In this document: positions 11,019 to 22,880 of the stretch, one piece after another
Layout of the letters: each line of letters starts with the position of its first letter
Numbering within the stretch: the stretch's first letter is position 1
Source: Gnetum montanum
Lineage: Eukaryota; Streptophyta; Gnetopsida; Gnetales; Gnetaceae
Assembly (NCBI GenBank): GCA_015680685.1
Contig: MNCI01035792.1
Location: 106,272-170,271 of the forward strand
Direction: 5' to 3'
Length of the DNA stretch: 64,000 nt
Made by a program: the position numbers and the translations under genes
The notes under the pieces: model-generated
What the model saw: the letters and a program-made list of their open reading frames with translations, nothing else
The model's database searches: none
What the model was told of the DNA's origin: nothing

Positions 11019-12822
11019 AACAAGAGTGAACACTATACACATTTGACATCCAACCTTACTTGGCAGCTGGGATAGAAGAGAGAAGAGAGAGAGAGAGAAA
11101 AGAAGAAAAGAAGAAGTTTGTTGCTGTCGACGCCAAGATTACGCTTTTCATTATCCATCCATAAGCGCATCATCAATCTTGTTCCTTGCATAACTACTTC
11201 AGCACTAGTCCATTCCAAGTGTTTCATCCAGATCCAATCCATTGTTGTATGATTGCCATCTACACACACAACACAGTCTGATATTAGTAAGGATAAATGA
11301 ATCATAATGTAGTTAATACATTGCCTCAGTGTAAGGTCCATTGGCTGAGTTGTGATATGGCTAATGCAGATTTGGAGATATAATACTGATGACTACCCGA
11401 GATGTAGGGGTTAAGAGAAAATCAAAAAAATTGGACCAAGACCCCCATGACTGAGAGCAAACCTCTAGTAGCGATAGAATGGAAAAAGATAAATAATAAG
11501 AAAGATGGAGAAAAAGAAACAACAGGAACGTCGATAAAATGGATCTCAAAGATGGAGATGAACAAAATAAATTTTGATTGCGGAAATGTTTAAGGGAAAG
11601 AAATTAACAAATGCACCAAATAGGAATGCCAATGGGTCCTCCCTAAAGTAGGCTCATGCCCTTAATTCCTTGACAATCCCACATTCAAAGGGTCCGTAGG
11701 CTCTAAAAATGTCATTTGGAAGCAAGAGTTAAAGTTTTAACCACAAGAGTTTACCAAAAAGAAAACAATGCATCCACCAAAATATAGACTATTGATACAA
11801 CCGGAAATGAGGTGTATAATGGAGAAAGAATGATGGCAAGAAGAGCATGGAATGGAATCTCAAAAACAAGGTGGTGTACAGCCCCTTATGTATTAATGAT
11901 TAATGTGACTTAGTAGATCTCATTCCATATCCAGCCTCAAACAAACCACATTCAGTGACTTTGCATTAATACATTCAGCCCATCCATCCACTTGAAGTAA
12001 CAAGAATGCCTCCGTCAAAGAGTCACCACCATTCCGACAAAACGAAAGAGGAGAAAGTAGGGAGAGAGAAGGGCCTTAGTTAGAGGGAACATGTTTATTT
12101 TAGTTCCATAACCAGTGCTTATATCCAAAATCATTATTTTGTCTAAGGGGTGTGCTTTGAATTCTTACTATTTTTTATTTTTATTTTTTGTGTGAGAACC
12201 ACACCATGCAAAGACTTATTATTTTTATTTGCTCAGCTTCCCAATAATGTGGCAATATCGGAACGATAAGAAAACTTGAGAAGAAAACATCCAAGCACCC
12301 AAGAGAATGGCTAGCACAAGTGCATCAAATCTCCTTGAAGTCACACCCTTTTCAATTCTCGAGTCCTTCCTTAGTTTGAGAAATGCTCAGTCACCGATTC
12401 ATTGATAGTTCTTATTATTGAGAAAGAGACTGTATAGTTCCAAGCCAAGAGAGATCATAGAAATTTATGGATGCATGGATGATGTGGACTCATTGCCTGC
12501 CATATCAAAAGAACCATACCTTAATATCAACATCATAACTTAAAGGTAAAAAACCAAACATTAGCAATCAATGGAATACGGTTCATACCACCATCAAGAG
12601 CACTTATTAGGTGACAAATCAAACAAAATAAACAGACACACAAGAAATAAAAGAGTATAAATAATGTTGCAAAACAAAAACGAGAAGAGTTAAAGAAATT
12701 GTAAAACAAAAATGTGTAAAACATAAACTTAAAAAGAAACTGAGGGCCTCGATTGATTAGCATAGATGGCCATCTCCCCCATGACTGAGTTGGAAGGGAG
12801 AGATCCGAAATAATGAGCGAGG
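11019..12822 (-). other. Post-integrase region of the Athila-like element
   Basis: This lies where Athila elements usually carry an env-like ORF. I see no convincing env: the minus-strand frames are short, though one (12826-12533) has a strongly hydrophobic Phe/Leu-rich stretch. CTCAGTCATGGGGG-like strings occur twice on the minus strand (11442-11455 and 12776-12788), possibly internal and terminal polypurine tracts. A purine-rich GA run lies at 11068-11118 on the plus strand. Confidence 0.5.
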
Positions 12823-14063
12823 TCATCCTCTCTTAGAGGTATTATGTGCACAAGCTATTCTAAGTTCATGGAAGGGTTTGATTTGTTGTACGTTGACCAA
12901 TAATCTCTTATCGGGGCTTTCAGGTTTGCATATGGTCATGGCTCCTGAGGAAAAGGTTGTGTGAATGATGTAAGGTCCTTCCCACAATGTTTGAAATTTT
13001 GTGCGTTGGGGCACATGTGTGGGGTTCTAGTAAAAGACCTTATCTCTTGGTTGGTACTTAACCTTTCAAATTTTTAAGTCATGACGTTGTTTGTTATGTG
13101 CCTTGTGAAACTCATTTGATGACAGGGTAACCAATCCGTTTTCATCTAGCACATTTAAAGTTGTCAATCTTTGTTTTTGTGCTAGATCAAGGTCAAGGTG
13201 GAGGTCACATGCCATGGATAGTGTACGGAGCTGGGTTTGAATTGGAAGCTTTGGAATTTTTTTGTACACTAACTCATAGGGAGAGTAGCCTGTAGGGAGT
13301 TTCCAAGTGGAGCAGTATGCCCAGAGAGCATCATTCAGTTTAGTGCTCCAATCTCGTCTATATTTTCTAATTTTCCTTGTTAAGATTCTAGTAATCTTTT
13401 GATTAGTGACCTTGGCTTGGCCATTAGCTTGGGGGTGGTAAGGTGTAGTCAATTTATGTTCAACCCCTAAGCGTTGCATCAGCTTCAGAAAGGTTGCACC
13501 CATGAAGTGTGTTCCATTATTCGAGATAAGTGCATGCAGCATACCAAACCTATTTATGACTTGTTGTTGTAAAAATCATGCAGTTGTAGATGATGTGCAG
13601 TCTGTTACAGCTACTGCTTTAGCCCATTTTGTTAGATAGTCAACAACAACAATGATGTAAGCTTTTCCATTGGACATTGGTGTAATGGGCCTCATAAATT
13701 TTATTCCCCAAATGTCGAAGGGTTCCAAAGATTGAATCCATTATTGCAGATCCTCCATTCTAGCAGTCATTCCTCCATCATGTTGATAGCACTCACCGGA
13801 TTGGACAAATTGATGGGCGTCCCGAAATAGTGTTGGCCAATAATATCCTACAAGCAGGATCTTAATAGCCGTTCGTCTCCCTGCATAATGACCCCCACAA
13901 GGGCCCTCATGAGCATCCTGTAGAACTCTTAGTTGGTCCACATCGGGCACACACCATCGAACCAAGCCATCAGGACAGACTTTGTAAAGTTGTCCTTTGA
14001 TCTCCATGAAGTACTTAGTTCTGTGAAGAAACTGTTGTTTCTTCCTAAAGTCCAACCCCTGCA
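12823..14063 (-). pseudogene. Athila-like integrase, inactive
   Basis: In element sense: a zinc-binding region around GGHYAGRRTAIKILLVGYYW (about 13890), a core with [15 protein letters not shown] (about 13640), then LISNNGTHFMG (about 13520) and YHPQANGQAKVTNQKI (about 13420), then NDALWAYCSTWKLP and the C-terminal LWEGPYIIHTTFSSGA (12990). The second catalytic Asp is Asn (13519-13521) and the catalytic Glu is Lys (13411-13413). The two sites are 35 residues apart, exactly as in a D,D35E enzyme. Both changes are G-to-A on the coding strand. Stops include a TAA at 13738-13740 in a Gln-rich stretch. Confidence 0.85.
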
Positions 14064-14064
14064 N

Positions 14065-14500
14065 AGGAACCTGATTACACTATGATCCGTATGAATGTAC
14101 ACTTTGTAGCCTAACACATAGTGCCTAAACTTGTCCAGTGCAAACACTACAACCATTAATTCTTTTTCTGTAGTTATGTAGTTAAGTTGTGCACCGGTGA
14201 TACTCTTACTTGCACAGTGGATGTAATAAGGACATTTTTGTTCATCTAACTATGTCAGTATGGCTCCTAAGGCATAATTGGATGTGTCAATCATTATATG
14301 AAATGGTCTGAACCAGTCAAGGGCTTGTAGAATGGGAGTTTCTACAAGCTTTTGTTTCAGAGTTTGGAATGCTCATTCACATTCCCCGGTCCATTCGAAT
14401 GGTGCATCCTTCTTCATTAGTTCTACCAACAGTTTGGCAATCTTGGAGAAGTTCTCAATGAATCTCCTATAGTAGCCAGTGTGTCCAAGGAATGACCAAA
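14065..14500 (-). pseudogene. Athila-like RNase H, truncated at an N
   Basis: The minus strand reads FLGHTGYYRRFIENFSKIA at about 14490, at the reverse transcriptase/RNase H junction, then LMVVVFALDKFRHYVLGYK and HTDHSVIRF up to 14068. The tract that normally links RNase H to the integrase zinc finger is missing: the sequence passes straight from HTDHSVIRF across the N at 14064 to DFRKKQQF. Several in-frame stops are present. Confidence 0.75.
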
Positions 14501-15230
14501 TTTCTTTCACAGTTTCCCGTTATCAGGTGATTCCTTGGATGACCCTAACTTTATCTGGGTCTACCTCTATTCCTAAATGTGAAATCTTATGCCCAAGTAC
14601 TATGCCCTCTTGGACCATCAAATGGTTTTTCTACCAGTTGAGCCTTAAGTTGGTTTCTACACATCATTTTAGCACTTGCTCTAATCAGTCCAGGGCTTAA
14701 TCAAAGCTTGTCCCATAAGTGGAGAAGTCATCCATGAAGACTTCTACTTTATTCCCTATTTGTTGTTGGAATATGCTTAGAACTAAACATTGAAATGTGG
14801 TAAGAGCATTGCACAAGCCAAATGGCATTTATTTATATGCAAACATTCCCAAGGACTAGTGAACATTTTTTTGGCTTGATCTTCTAGTGCTATCTGTATT
14901 TGGTTAAATCCACTATACCCATCCAAAAAACTATAATAGCAATGCCCTACTATGGTGTCTAAGACTTGGTCAACGAATGGCAACGAGAAATGATCTTTGA
15001 ATGTTGCCATGTTTAGCAGCCTAAAATCTATACACACCCTCCATTTGCCTCCCTTCTTAGGCACAATCACTAGAGGGCTAACCCATTCACTATCAGCAAT
15101 GGAATATATGAACCTAGCTTTGAGAAGCTGTTCTATCTCTTCTTTTACTATTTTTTTCAATTTTGGGTTCAATCTCCTCTGCAGTTGTTTTCAAGGTTTC
15201 ATGGAGGGGTCCGTGTAAATCCTACGCTGG
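14501..15230 (-). pseudogene. Athila-like reverse transcriptase, broken
   Basis: Would copy the element RNA into DNA. From 15172 downward: LKKIVKEEIEQLLKARFIY, SPLVIVPKKGGKWRVCIDFR, LPFVDQVLDTIVGHCYYSFL with GYSGFNQI, and TSPWE. The catalytic box is FMDDFSTYGTSFD, with FMDD at 14727-14738. Multiple stops lie between 14783 and 14500, so there is no intact product. Confidence 0.85.
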
Positions 15231-15693
15231 CATATCCTAGGGTCTATTCCAGTTAACTCGGGGTATGACCAGGCAAAGACTTTTGACCACTTGTTTATCA
15301 CTTTTAGCAGTATCTCTTTTTGTTTGGGAACAAGTTTACCGGTTTTCCATTTTCAAGGGTCATATACTCCAAACTAGTGGGCAATGGTTTTAAATAAAGG
15401 GACTCTTGTTTAAATCTCTCAGGAATTTCCGACTTCCCCTAGTTGATGTTTTCAAGGCTAAGGTTTGGAAGTTGGCAACAAACTTGTTCAAGTGTGTCTA
15501 TGCTTCCAATGTAAGCAAAAGTTATTCCCTTAGTTAATTCCATGCATGTTATCGAGTTGCTCTCTTGATCAGCCATCAGCCACTAGGTGTCCTCTTGTTG
15601 TGTGGTTGCTGCATATAGGCACCTTTGTATATTAATTTCTTGTGCATACCGATTGCATGCAGGTAATGCTAAACTTCGCATAACCCATGATTT

Positions 15694-16155
15694 CTACACG
15701 CAATGGCACCCTTTGTCACTGAATGTGATGCATGTAACTTTCTTCTTCTTGATCTTTCCAAAAGTGTTCTTCTTGGATATTTCTAGGGAAAGATCATGGA
15801 TTTCTAGGCGTGCATCTATAGTACTTAGCCATGCTCTTCCCATTATTATTGGGAAGTGCCCCTTACCGTTGTTTACTTGTATCACTAGGAAATCAGCTAG
15901 ATATGACCACCCACATACAATGGTAAGGATATCCTCCACTAGTCCCAAGGGGACAGTGATGGACTGGTTGGCCAACTCTAGTTGAATGTTACTCTTCCTT
16001 AATGGAGGCAGGTTCCAGGCTTTGTACATCTCCTGTGATATTAGGTTGACTCCGGAACCTGAGTCCAGAAGAGCTTTACATGGTTCAATCCCAGCAACTT
16101 GGAGATAGATTAGAGGACTTCTAGGATTAGAGAATTTCCTGGGAAGGTGGCCCAC
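15694..16155 (-). pseudogene. Athila-like aspartic protease domain
   Basis: An open stretch of 153 codons with the catalytic DSG in KALLDSGSGVNLIS (Asp at 16063-16065) and the conserved tail IIMGRAWLSTIDARLEI. It would cleave the Gag-Pol polyprotein. The catalytic triplet is intact. It is flanked on both sides by stops that separate it from gag and reverse transcriptase. Confidence 0.85.
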
Positions 16156-16383
16156 CTTAATCTAGTCAGTAACGGCATGTGTTAACATAACCGTGTGCGT
16201 TAAGCTTGATTTTTGGGTTGAAGGAGGTCCCGAAACCTTATTTGGTACAGAGGTGTTTAGATGTTCAACCGCTTGTGATGGTGAGGGTTTAGTTGGATTG
16301 TTGGTTCTGAACAAAGGTCTTTTCATTGCAAGATTGTCAGAACCAACTGCGGGTTGAGGATTCGAAGCCCTTGTGACATTGGG

Positions 16384-18748
16384 TTATTGTGGTTGAGTGG
16401 GGAATACCCTTTGCATTGCTGGAGCGGGTGGTAGTGGAGCTATTGGTGTAAGAGTTACGGGTGGATTTGGAGGATGGTATGCGTGTGATGTGTCTCTCCT
16501 AGGAGAAGGAGTCCTATAGTACTCCCAAGCTTGGTAGTGACGTTGTGGGGTCGTGTGACCGACAGAGTCACTTGGAGAGATTGGTTGTTGCACGTAGTAG
16601 CCATATGGATCTAGTTGCTGGTAAGGGTATTGTTGCCTAGACAGTGGCATCCCCCATGACTGTGGATATTTCCACTACTGGTGTTGCTCAATAGGTTGTG
16701 GTAGAGTTCCACTTGGATAATAAGTTAGTGGTTGGTGGAACTACCTTGCGTTACCTTGGGGATAAGGTAACCGTCGGGGTGCTTGTTGTTTGTTAAGTCG
16801 TGGGTTAAGTGCGTACACCCCAGACTCTTGCAGATGTGAGATTATTGGGCAACGTCCCTTAGTATGGTCATACTAGCATATCTCACATCCACCATCATTG
16901 TCCGTATCAGAATCCACAACCTCTTCAGTGATAGCCATTTTATCCTTACCTTCGTTACGTGCATGGTCCAAATCCCTCTTCTTCTTTTTATCATAGTCAC
17001 TACTTTGCTCCTTAGACTCCTCTACAATTTTTAAAACGGTTTCAAATCTACTATCTAAGGAGTCCCACATTTGATCTACCTTAGCTGACACTTCTATTGT
17101 TAATTTTTGAAGTGGCAAGATTTTTCTGTTCACCAACTCTTCAAGTGGTGACTCATCCTCCTACTCACAAAATCTCACTCCCCTTTTTTGGAGTGAAGGA
17201 TTGTGGTTGTACTCTTCTGCACTTTCTCTCTTACGTAGCTCTCCTTCTTCCTTAGCTACTTGCTCCAACAATCTATGAACCTCATGGGACCTAAGCTCTG
17301 ATAATCTCCCTTGGGCATATGTTCTAAGGGTTCTACTAGTTTCGTGCCTAAGACCATCTACGAGATGGCGTAGTTGATCCCGTTGTGCATAACCATGGCC
17401 TAGGAAATGATGTAACAATGCATAATATCGGCCCATGGTAGCATCCAAGGGTTCATGATTTCCCTGCTTCCATCCTTGGATCTGCTTTTGCAAGTTGGAC
17501 ACTCGGGAGTATGTTTGATATTTATCATTAAACAATTCTAGCATTGTACTCCACCTTCGAATGGATTTCAATTCTAAGGACCGGTACCAACTTTCCGCTT
17601 CTTTTATGAGTGTCCTTGGGAACAACTTTAATTTTTGCCACTCGTTCTCAATGTTCTGCAAGGCACATGCTTCGTGAAATGCCTGTAAGTGGTTCTGAGG
17701 ATCAACGTTGTATCCCCCCTCAAATCTTGGGATATTATTCATGTCTAGTCTCTTGATATTACTATCTTTTGGTGCCTTGTAGGTATTCTAACAGCCTCTG
17801 TAATGTCTAACATACTTCGGGTTTCAAGTAGGGGTTCTTCGTGGTCATTTCTCTCATGGTGTTTGTGATGCCTACGCGGTTCCCTACTTTCCCTTCTATG
17901 CCATGATACTCTAGAATGCCTTCATCCTCAGTCTTAACTCTCTCGTCGAGGTCTCTCATTTTCCTTACCCTTATCTTCACGGTTAGGTTCCTTATGACTG
18001 TGTCCTGATGTTGAAGGAGAGGATGAATGTGATGATGAAGATGAAGAAGAAGGAGAACCATCGCCATGATGATGTTTCCTATCCTCTCTTCGGTGGTCTC
18101 GACCCCGATCGTGATGACGATCAGAATGCCCGCCCTTATCTTGTGTTTGTGTTCCCTCATTGAACACTTGGTGTTCATGGGGATCAGAACCAGGGCTGTG
18201 AATTGTGGAGTGCAGGTTCCGATACACCACCTCCTCACTATCGTTAGGAGGGGGAACATCATTTTGTGGAGAACCTATTGAAATAGGTTCACCACCCTCA
18301 ATTTCGCTTATGATGGGTGGAGCATTATGGGGTCCTTTGCCCTTCAACGATGTATGATAACTCTCCTAGAGTCCCATTGACGTTGCACCTCTGTGGGATG
18401 GTAGTCCCTCGTGTCATAATCATAGGCAATGTACTCTGCGTATAACTATGACATGCTGATTCGTGCGAGGACACGAAGGAGCATGTTGGGGGCAGCTCTG
18501 TCTGGAGGCAACACTCTGTTACCCTCCAAGTCTCTCCAACGCATTTGTTCATCTTAATGGAGAATAAAGGTAAAGTCGGGTATATACTCATCATGATGAA
18601 TATATACCACACGAAATTGTTGAGGAACTAGTGGATTTTGGTTATGTGTGTTGTGCCGTCGACTGTCTCTAGTGTTGGTCCTAGGCAGTGAAGTGCTTTT
18701 GTGTGGAGAAGAAGACATTTTTGTCTTATTCGGTGTGTTGTTTACCAT
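16384..18748 (-). pseudogene. Athila-like gag, broken by stops and frameshifts
   Basis: Starts at the ATG at 18746-18748. The N-terminal part is low-complexity, with an Arg/His/Ser-rich segment at about 18180-17950. The retrotransposon Gag core lies at 17742-17161 (LKLFPRTLIKEAESWYRSLE, YYALLHHFLGHGYAQRD, RLLEQVAKEEGEL). A zinc-knuckle-like CEIC, stop, YDHTKGRCP lies at about 16880. A Pro/Gln/Tyr-rich tail runs 16650-16384. It would package the element RNA. Breaks include TAG and TAA codons at positions where Gln fits. Confidence 0.8.
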
Positions 18749-18844
18749 TATGTTATTTTTCTCTTGATTAACCCTAAAGGTTCGTTTTAGCTCCCAACGA
18801 TGTAAATGATTTCCTATGTTCTATGTAGCGCACAAACAACTAAG

Positions 18845-18862
18845 TCCCCGACAACGATGCCA
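18845..18862 (-). promoter_or_regulatory. Primer binding site, tRNA-Asp type
   Basis: Directly after the 5' LTR, the minus strand reads TGGCATCGTTGTCGGGGA. This is one transition or so away from the TGGCGCCGTTGCCGGGGA form known in Athila elements, which pairs with the 3' end of tRNA-Asp. CG to CA/TG-type changes explain the differences. Confidence 0.75.
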
Positions 18863-18863
18863 A

Positions 18864-19646
18864 TGATGAGTGGCGAGGTACCCCTACACTTAACTATACG
18901 AATACAAACGTCTCACGCGCGATCCAGTCGAACTCCAAGGACTACATGCTTACATGTCCTAATGGAACACTTAAGGTTAATCAATCATTATCTTCCCAAA
19001 ATTACTTGTATTGTCATGGTTGTATGGTTAAGTAAGCCTAAGGTATATGATTTTTATGTTTTTTATCTTTTTAACACCTATGCTAATAGGGAAAAGTTGA
19101 AGAGACTAATTAACTAATTTCCATTAACTAAGTTCGAATTATCCTAGCACCAGTATCCATTCCCACTTCCCACACACACCCTGAACCAGTGCAACGCTAC
19201 TGGGATTACCAAACGCTATTCGTTCTTGGGTTACCAAGCGTTACACACATGCTCGAAGCAGTCATACTGAATGCACTTAACTAGGAGAGTCAAGGGTTGA
19301 GAGAGATTAATTATCTAGGAAAGCATTTAAACATTTAACAGTAATTAAATCCTATTTAGCTTAGTCCACGTGCTGCAAGGTTTATCAGAAAGTTCGTCTT
19401 TATTGCCGTACACAAATGTGTGCTCAGGTACAATTTGCTCGAATAAAGATCCGTTCACTTTGAGAATCCTACTGAGGGCACATGGAAATTATTCTAACTT
19501 TGGAATGGTAAAACTGCTATAGTTTGGCTAAGGGTCTAGATCTAGATGAGGAAACGAGGGAAAGCCACCTCTTATTTATAGAACTGGCAACGAGCTGCGA
19601 TATCGCAGATGTGATATCGCAGCACATGCAATATCGCGGCTCATCA
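18864..19646 (-). mobile_element. 5' LTR of the Athila-like element
   Basis: 783 bp with TG...CA ends, bounded by the primer site on one side and the duplicated CCAAG on the other. In element sense the U3 is very short: the TATA box lies about 65 bp from the LTR start. The U3 holds repeated GATATCGC motifs, including the perfect 14-bp palindrome CTGCGATATCGCAG at 19595-19608. Confidence 0.9.
19572..19582 (-). promoter_or_regulatory. TATA box of the Athila-like 5' LTR
   Basis: The minus strand reads TCTATAAATAA, about 13 bp downstream of the GATATCGC palindrome. Its position matches the TATA boxes in the two related LTRs of this window. Confidence 0.6.
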
Positions 19647-19651
19647 CCAAG

Positions 19652-22600
19652 TATAATTTTTATTTATTTATTTACTTGTTGAGCTAGCCAACGCTTCAAT
19701 GGTGCATTGTGCCTTAGATATATCATCATTTATATACATTAGCATGCGATGCTAATCATTTATAATTGGATTCTATATTTTGATGTCCATTCTAAAGAAA
19801 ATTTTAAAGTTCCATGTTTTGTCCATCTATTTAATCTTATATTAATTTTTAAAAAAATTGAGCAGGATTGTTAGTCCTCTTGGTCCCATTAAACATATAC
19901 AATCTATTTCTACATCATTTGATTTTCATAGACATTTTTTTTGGTTGAAATCAATCTTTTTAACCGTAAAAAAAAATCTAATATTGTAAACAAGTGGAAA
20001 ATCTTATATTTAGCCAATTACATATTATAATCTTCCTAATTCTTGGAAGTTTTATCATCCTCAAGGACATTTGTTTAATAGCTTTTATAAAAAAAGATGT
20101 TGGGAAAAAGAAAAATGTGTTGAAGATAAAGATGTGAAAAATCAAGTTAATGTCAATGATAAGAATGATTCAATGGCAATAAAGAAACTATAGAAGACAA
20201 AAATTTCTATAAATATTTTTACTAGTCTTATGGAAAGTATTGATAATTCTAAACAAATAGTTTGTAAGACAAGATTTTCCTTATCTGACAAAAATACTCT
20301 TAACTCAAATATTAAAATTTATGTTAATAAGTCGGCTATAGCTAATGAAAAAGATTCTCAATGTAATGTCAATCATGGTGGACAATATGATGAAAAATTT
20401 GTGCCATTATGTTCTACTAGATATTCCTTTTCTACAAAAGGTGGTCTTTTACCAAAGCTTTCTATTGCTACCTCAAATCCTTTTGTTATATTCAGTTCAA
20501 GCATGGATGTTGAAAGTGATGTAAATGTGGTTAGAATTGGAATCATCTTCCCTACAAACAATTAATTTTCCTTGATTTTTTATAACAATACTTATAAGGT
20601 TAGATGTTTATATCCCTAAAATTGGAGAGTTTTTTCTTTCTATTTTGTTTTTCGTATTTTCTACTCAATGTTAAGCATGAGATATACTCTAATTGTTTTT
20701 TGCTTATTTTTAATATTATGGGGTTTGAAACACCCCTCATGCACCTCCCCTCCCCTTGCCATCAACTATTGTCAACCCCAAAAGTGATTAGGCTAGCAAG
20801 TCACAATTACTAATGACAAGACCCAAAGCTTGTGCTCCCCTTTGTGAGAACCAAGCTTTAATGACAACTAATTACAACATTTGGAAGACTTGGTCAAGTA
20901 TGTTATTAAGAGGAAATGGCTTGGAAGATTGTATACTTCCAACCACAACCATGGATGACAATAACCATGCGACATAAATGCTAATATGCCTAAGCATTTT
21001 TAAGGAATATGTCTAGTAGGTTGAGAAATAAAAGTTTGAATTTAAAATTTGGAAGTAACTCTTGAAGACTTTTGAAGTAAAAATTAAGTCAAAGATAATC
21101 TCTCTCTTGAATCAACTTAATGTCATGTGGTTGAAGGAGGAAGAACCAATCTCTTTATTGGTCAAAAGAGTCTTGGCCCTACAAGCTAGATTATGAGCCA
21201 AGAATGGCTAGATAACTAAGGAAATTATTCAATTTTGTTTACTAAAACCCTTGCCACTATCCCTTAATGTTTTTAAATCAATCATCAAAATGATAGAAAA
21301 ACATACATGGTTGTGAAGTTATCTACCATAGTACTTAGGAACAAAGTTGAAATGAAAGTGTTCATGTAGAATTACTTTTTTCATAACCCTACGAGAATAC
21401 CTCCAGAAATCAGATGTTAAGTACTTAATTTGTGGCCATAAATAGTCTTTGAAACTATGTAACCATTAATATATCAATAATCATGAAACAAATGTGCACA
21501 AAGCTCCAATCAAATATGAACTTGTTGTCAAGAGGTTTGAGAGAGTCAAAATTGTACTTGATAGGCAAGTTTGTGATTTATGCTAAAAATTTGACTAACG
21601 CAGATGACATTGGTGTTAGCATCAACATCAAGGTTGATTGAGTGCTACCATTGCTAGAATGATCAAAATTTATTTAAAAAGTCCTTTTAAAATCCTCAAA
21701 AAGAGTACTTATAGGCTTGATTTTGTTCATTGACTTTTAATTTTATTTACTTTATAAAGTTACCATTCGAAAGTAACACTAATATTAAATTTACTTATGT
21801 TGATAACAATTAACATAACTTAACTTTGGACATCATTTGGGGATGTTGATTCTTTAAGTTGTAAGTTTTAACATTTTGTTGTCATCTTGAAGAAAATTTC
21901 AAGTTTTTTGGACATGAATAAAAGTCCAAATTGATGTATCTTCAATTAGATGTAATATTTGATATTGAATTTGTCACTTTTTAAGCATTTATTATTGGAT
22001 AAAGAAGTTAAAATACATTGAATTAACATTACTTTTGCCTAGAAGTAACTTTGAGTTGTCTTGTTCTATGTAACTTTTTAGAAATGATAAAGAATAACTC
22101 AAAGATTGCTATTAGAGCTATTGATGATGCTCAATGAAGATTTGATCCACAAAAAACTTACCTTTTGATATAGGCACTTTCTCTACAGATAAATGGTTTA
22201 CAACTATATGCATGTACCTTATGGAAGGGCACCAATTATCTAGAGGATTGTTGTGGTTCATATGAGTTTATGTTATTTGTGGTTTGTGTGTGATGTTTGT
22301 CTACCACTTATATTATCATCCATAGAGTACCCACTACAATTAAACTCTTTGGACTAATTTATGCTATGTATCTTGGACCTAATCATAAATTATTAGTGAT
22401 CATTGAGGCATAGTCCACCCTTGTGTCCTTTTAATTATTCTTAAGACTTTGGATGATGCCATGCAAGGCTTGTCAAGGTGCATTCCAATTTACTCTACCT
22501 AACCTACTAACATTGGCAGCCGTTATCAAAATAGTCTAATTTGCAAGTCTTATATTACTAAACCTATCATATTTCACATATGATATACCTTTTAAAGTAT

Positions 22601-22880
22601 TTTAGAAGTATCTTAATACTCAAGTGTTTTATCAATAACAAATAAGTAAAGATATATTTGTTAAAGAAATTCATTTTCATGAGCCTTATTTTCAACGTGC
22701 CAAGCAATGTCGCCATGCCAATCAGTTTTGCTTTCCTCTTGTTAAGATATAGTTTTTTCCTTTATTACAAGTTACGCTTTTATAATCCACTATGGCTCTA
22801 GGTATCTCTGTATGCCAATCTTAATTCAGTTTTCCTTCGAGATTTATTACTTTGTTATTTACGTGATATTGCCAGTGGTA
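19652..22880. other. Old AT-rich sequence, possibly decayed retroelement
   Basis: No reliable gene. The stretch 19850-20560 keeps a loose plus-strand reading frame (SFDFHRHFFWLKSIF, then SWKFYHPQGHLFNSF) that might be a LINE or gag relic, but no diagnostic motif is present. 20600-22880 shows no LTR ends, repeats or motifs that I can identify. Confidence 0.3.

Larger units (their letters stand above)
10259..19646 (-). mobile_element. Full-length Athila-like Ty3/gypsy retrotransposon
   Basis: Both ends are defined. The left LTR starts TGATGAGTGG at 10259, the right LTR ends GCTCATCA at 19646, and CCAAG flanks both (10254-10258 and 19647-19651). Internal order in element sense is primer site, gag, aspartic protease, reverse transcriptase, RNase H, integrase, and a long post-integrase region: gypsy order. 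The FMDDFS form of the catalytic box, the CYYSFLDGYSGFNQI motif and a tRNA-Asp-type primer site point to the Athila lineage. An assembly gap lies inside the 3' LTR, and a second N falls at 14064. Many stops, and integrase catalytic changes, make it inactive. Confidence 0.85.

Noticed and set aside
10508-11049. Three minus-strand open frames of about 170 codons
   Set aside because: They consist of undetermined residues across the assembly gap.
11068-11118. Purine-rich GA tract as the Athila polypurine tract
   Set aside because: It lies on the plus strand, opposite the element's sense, and is a simple-sequence run.
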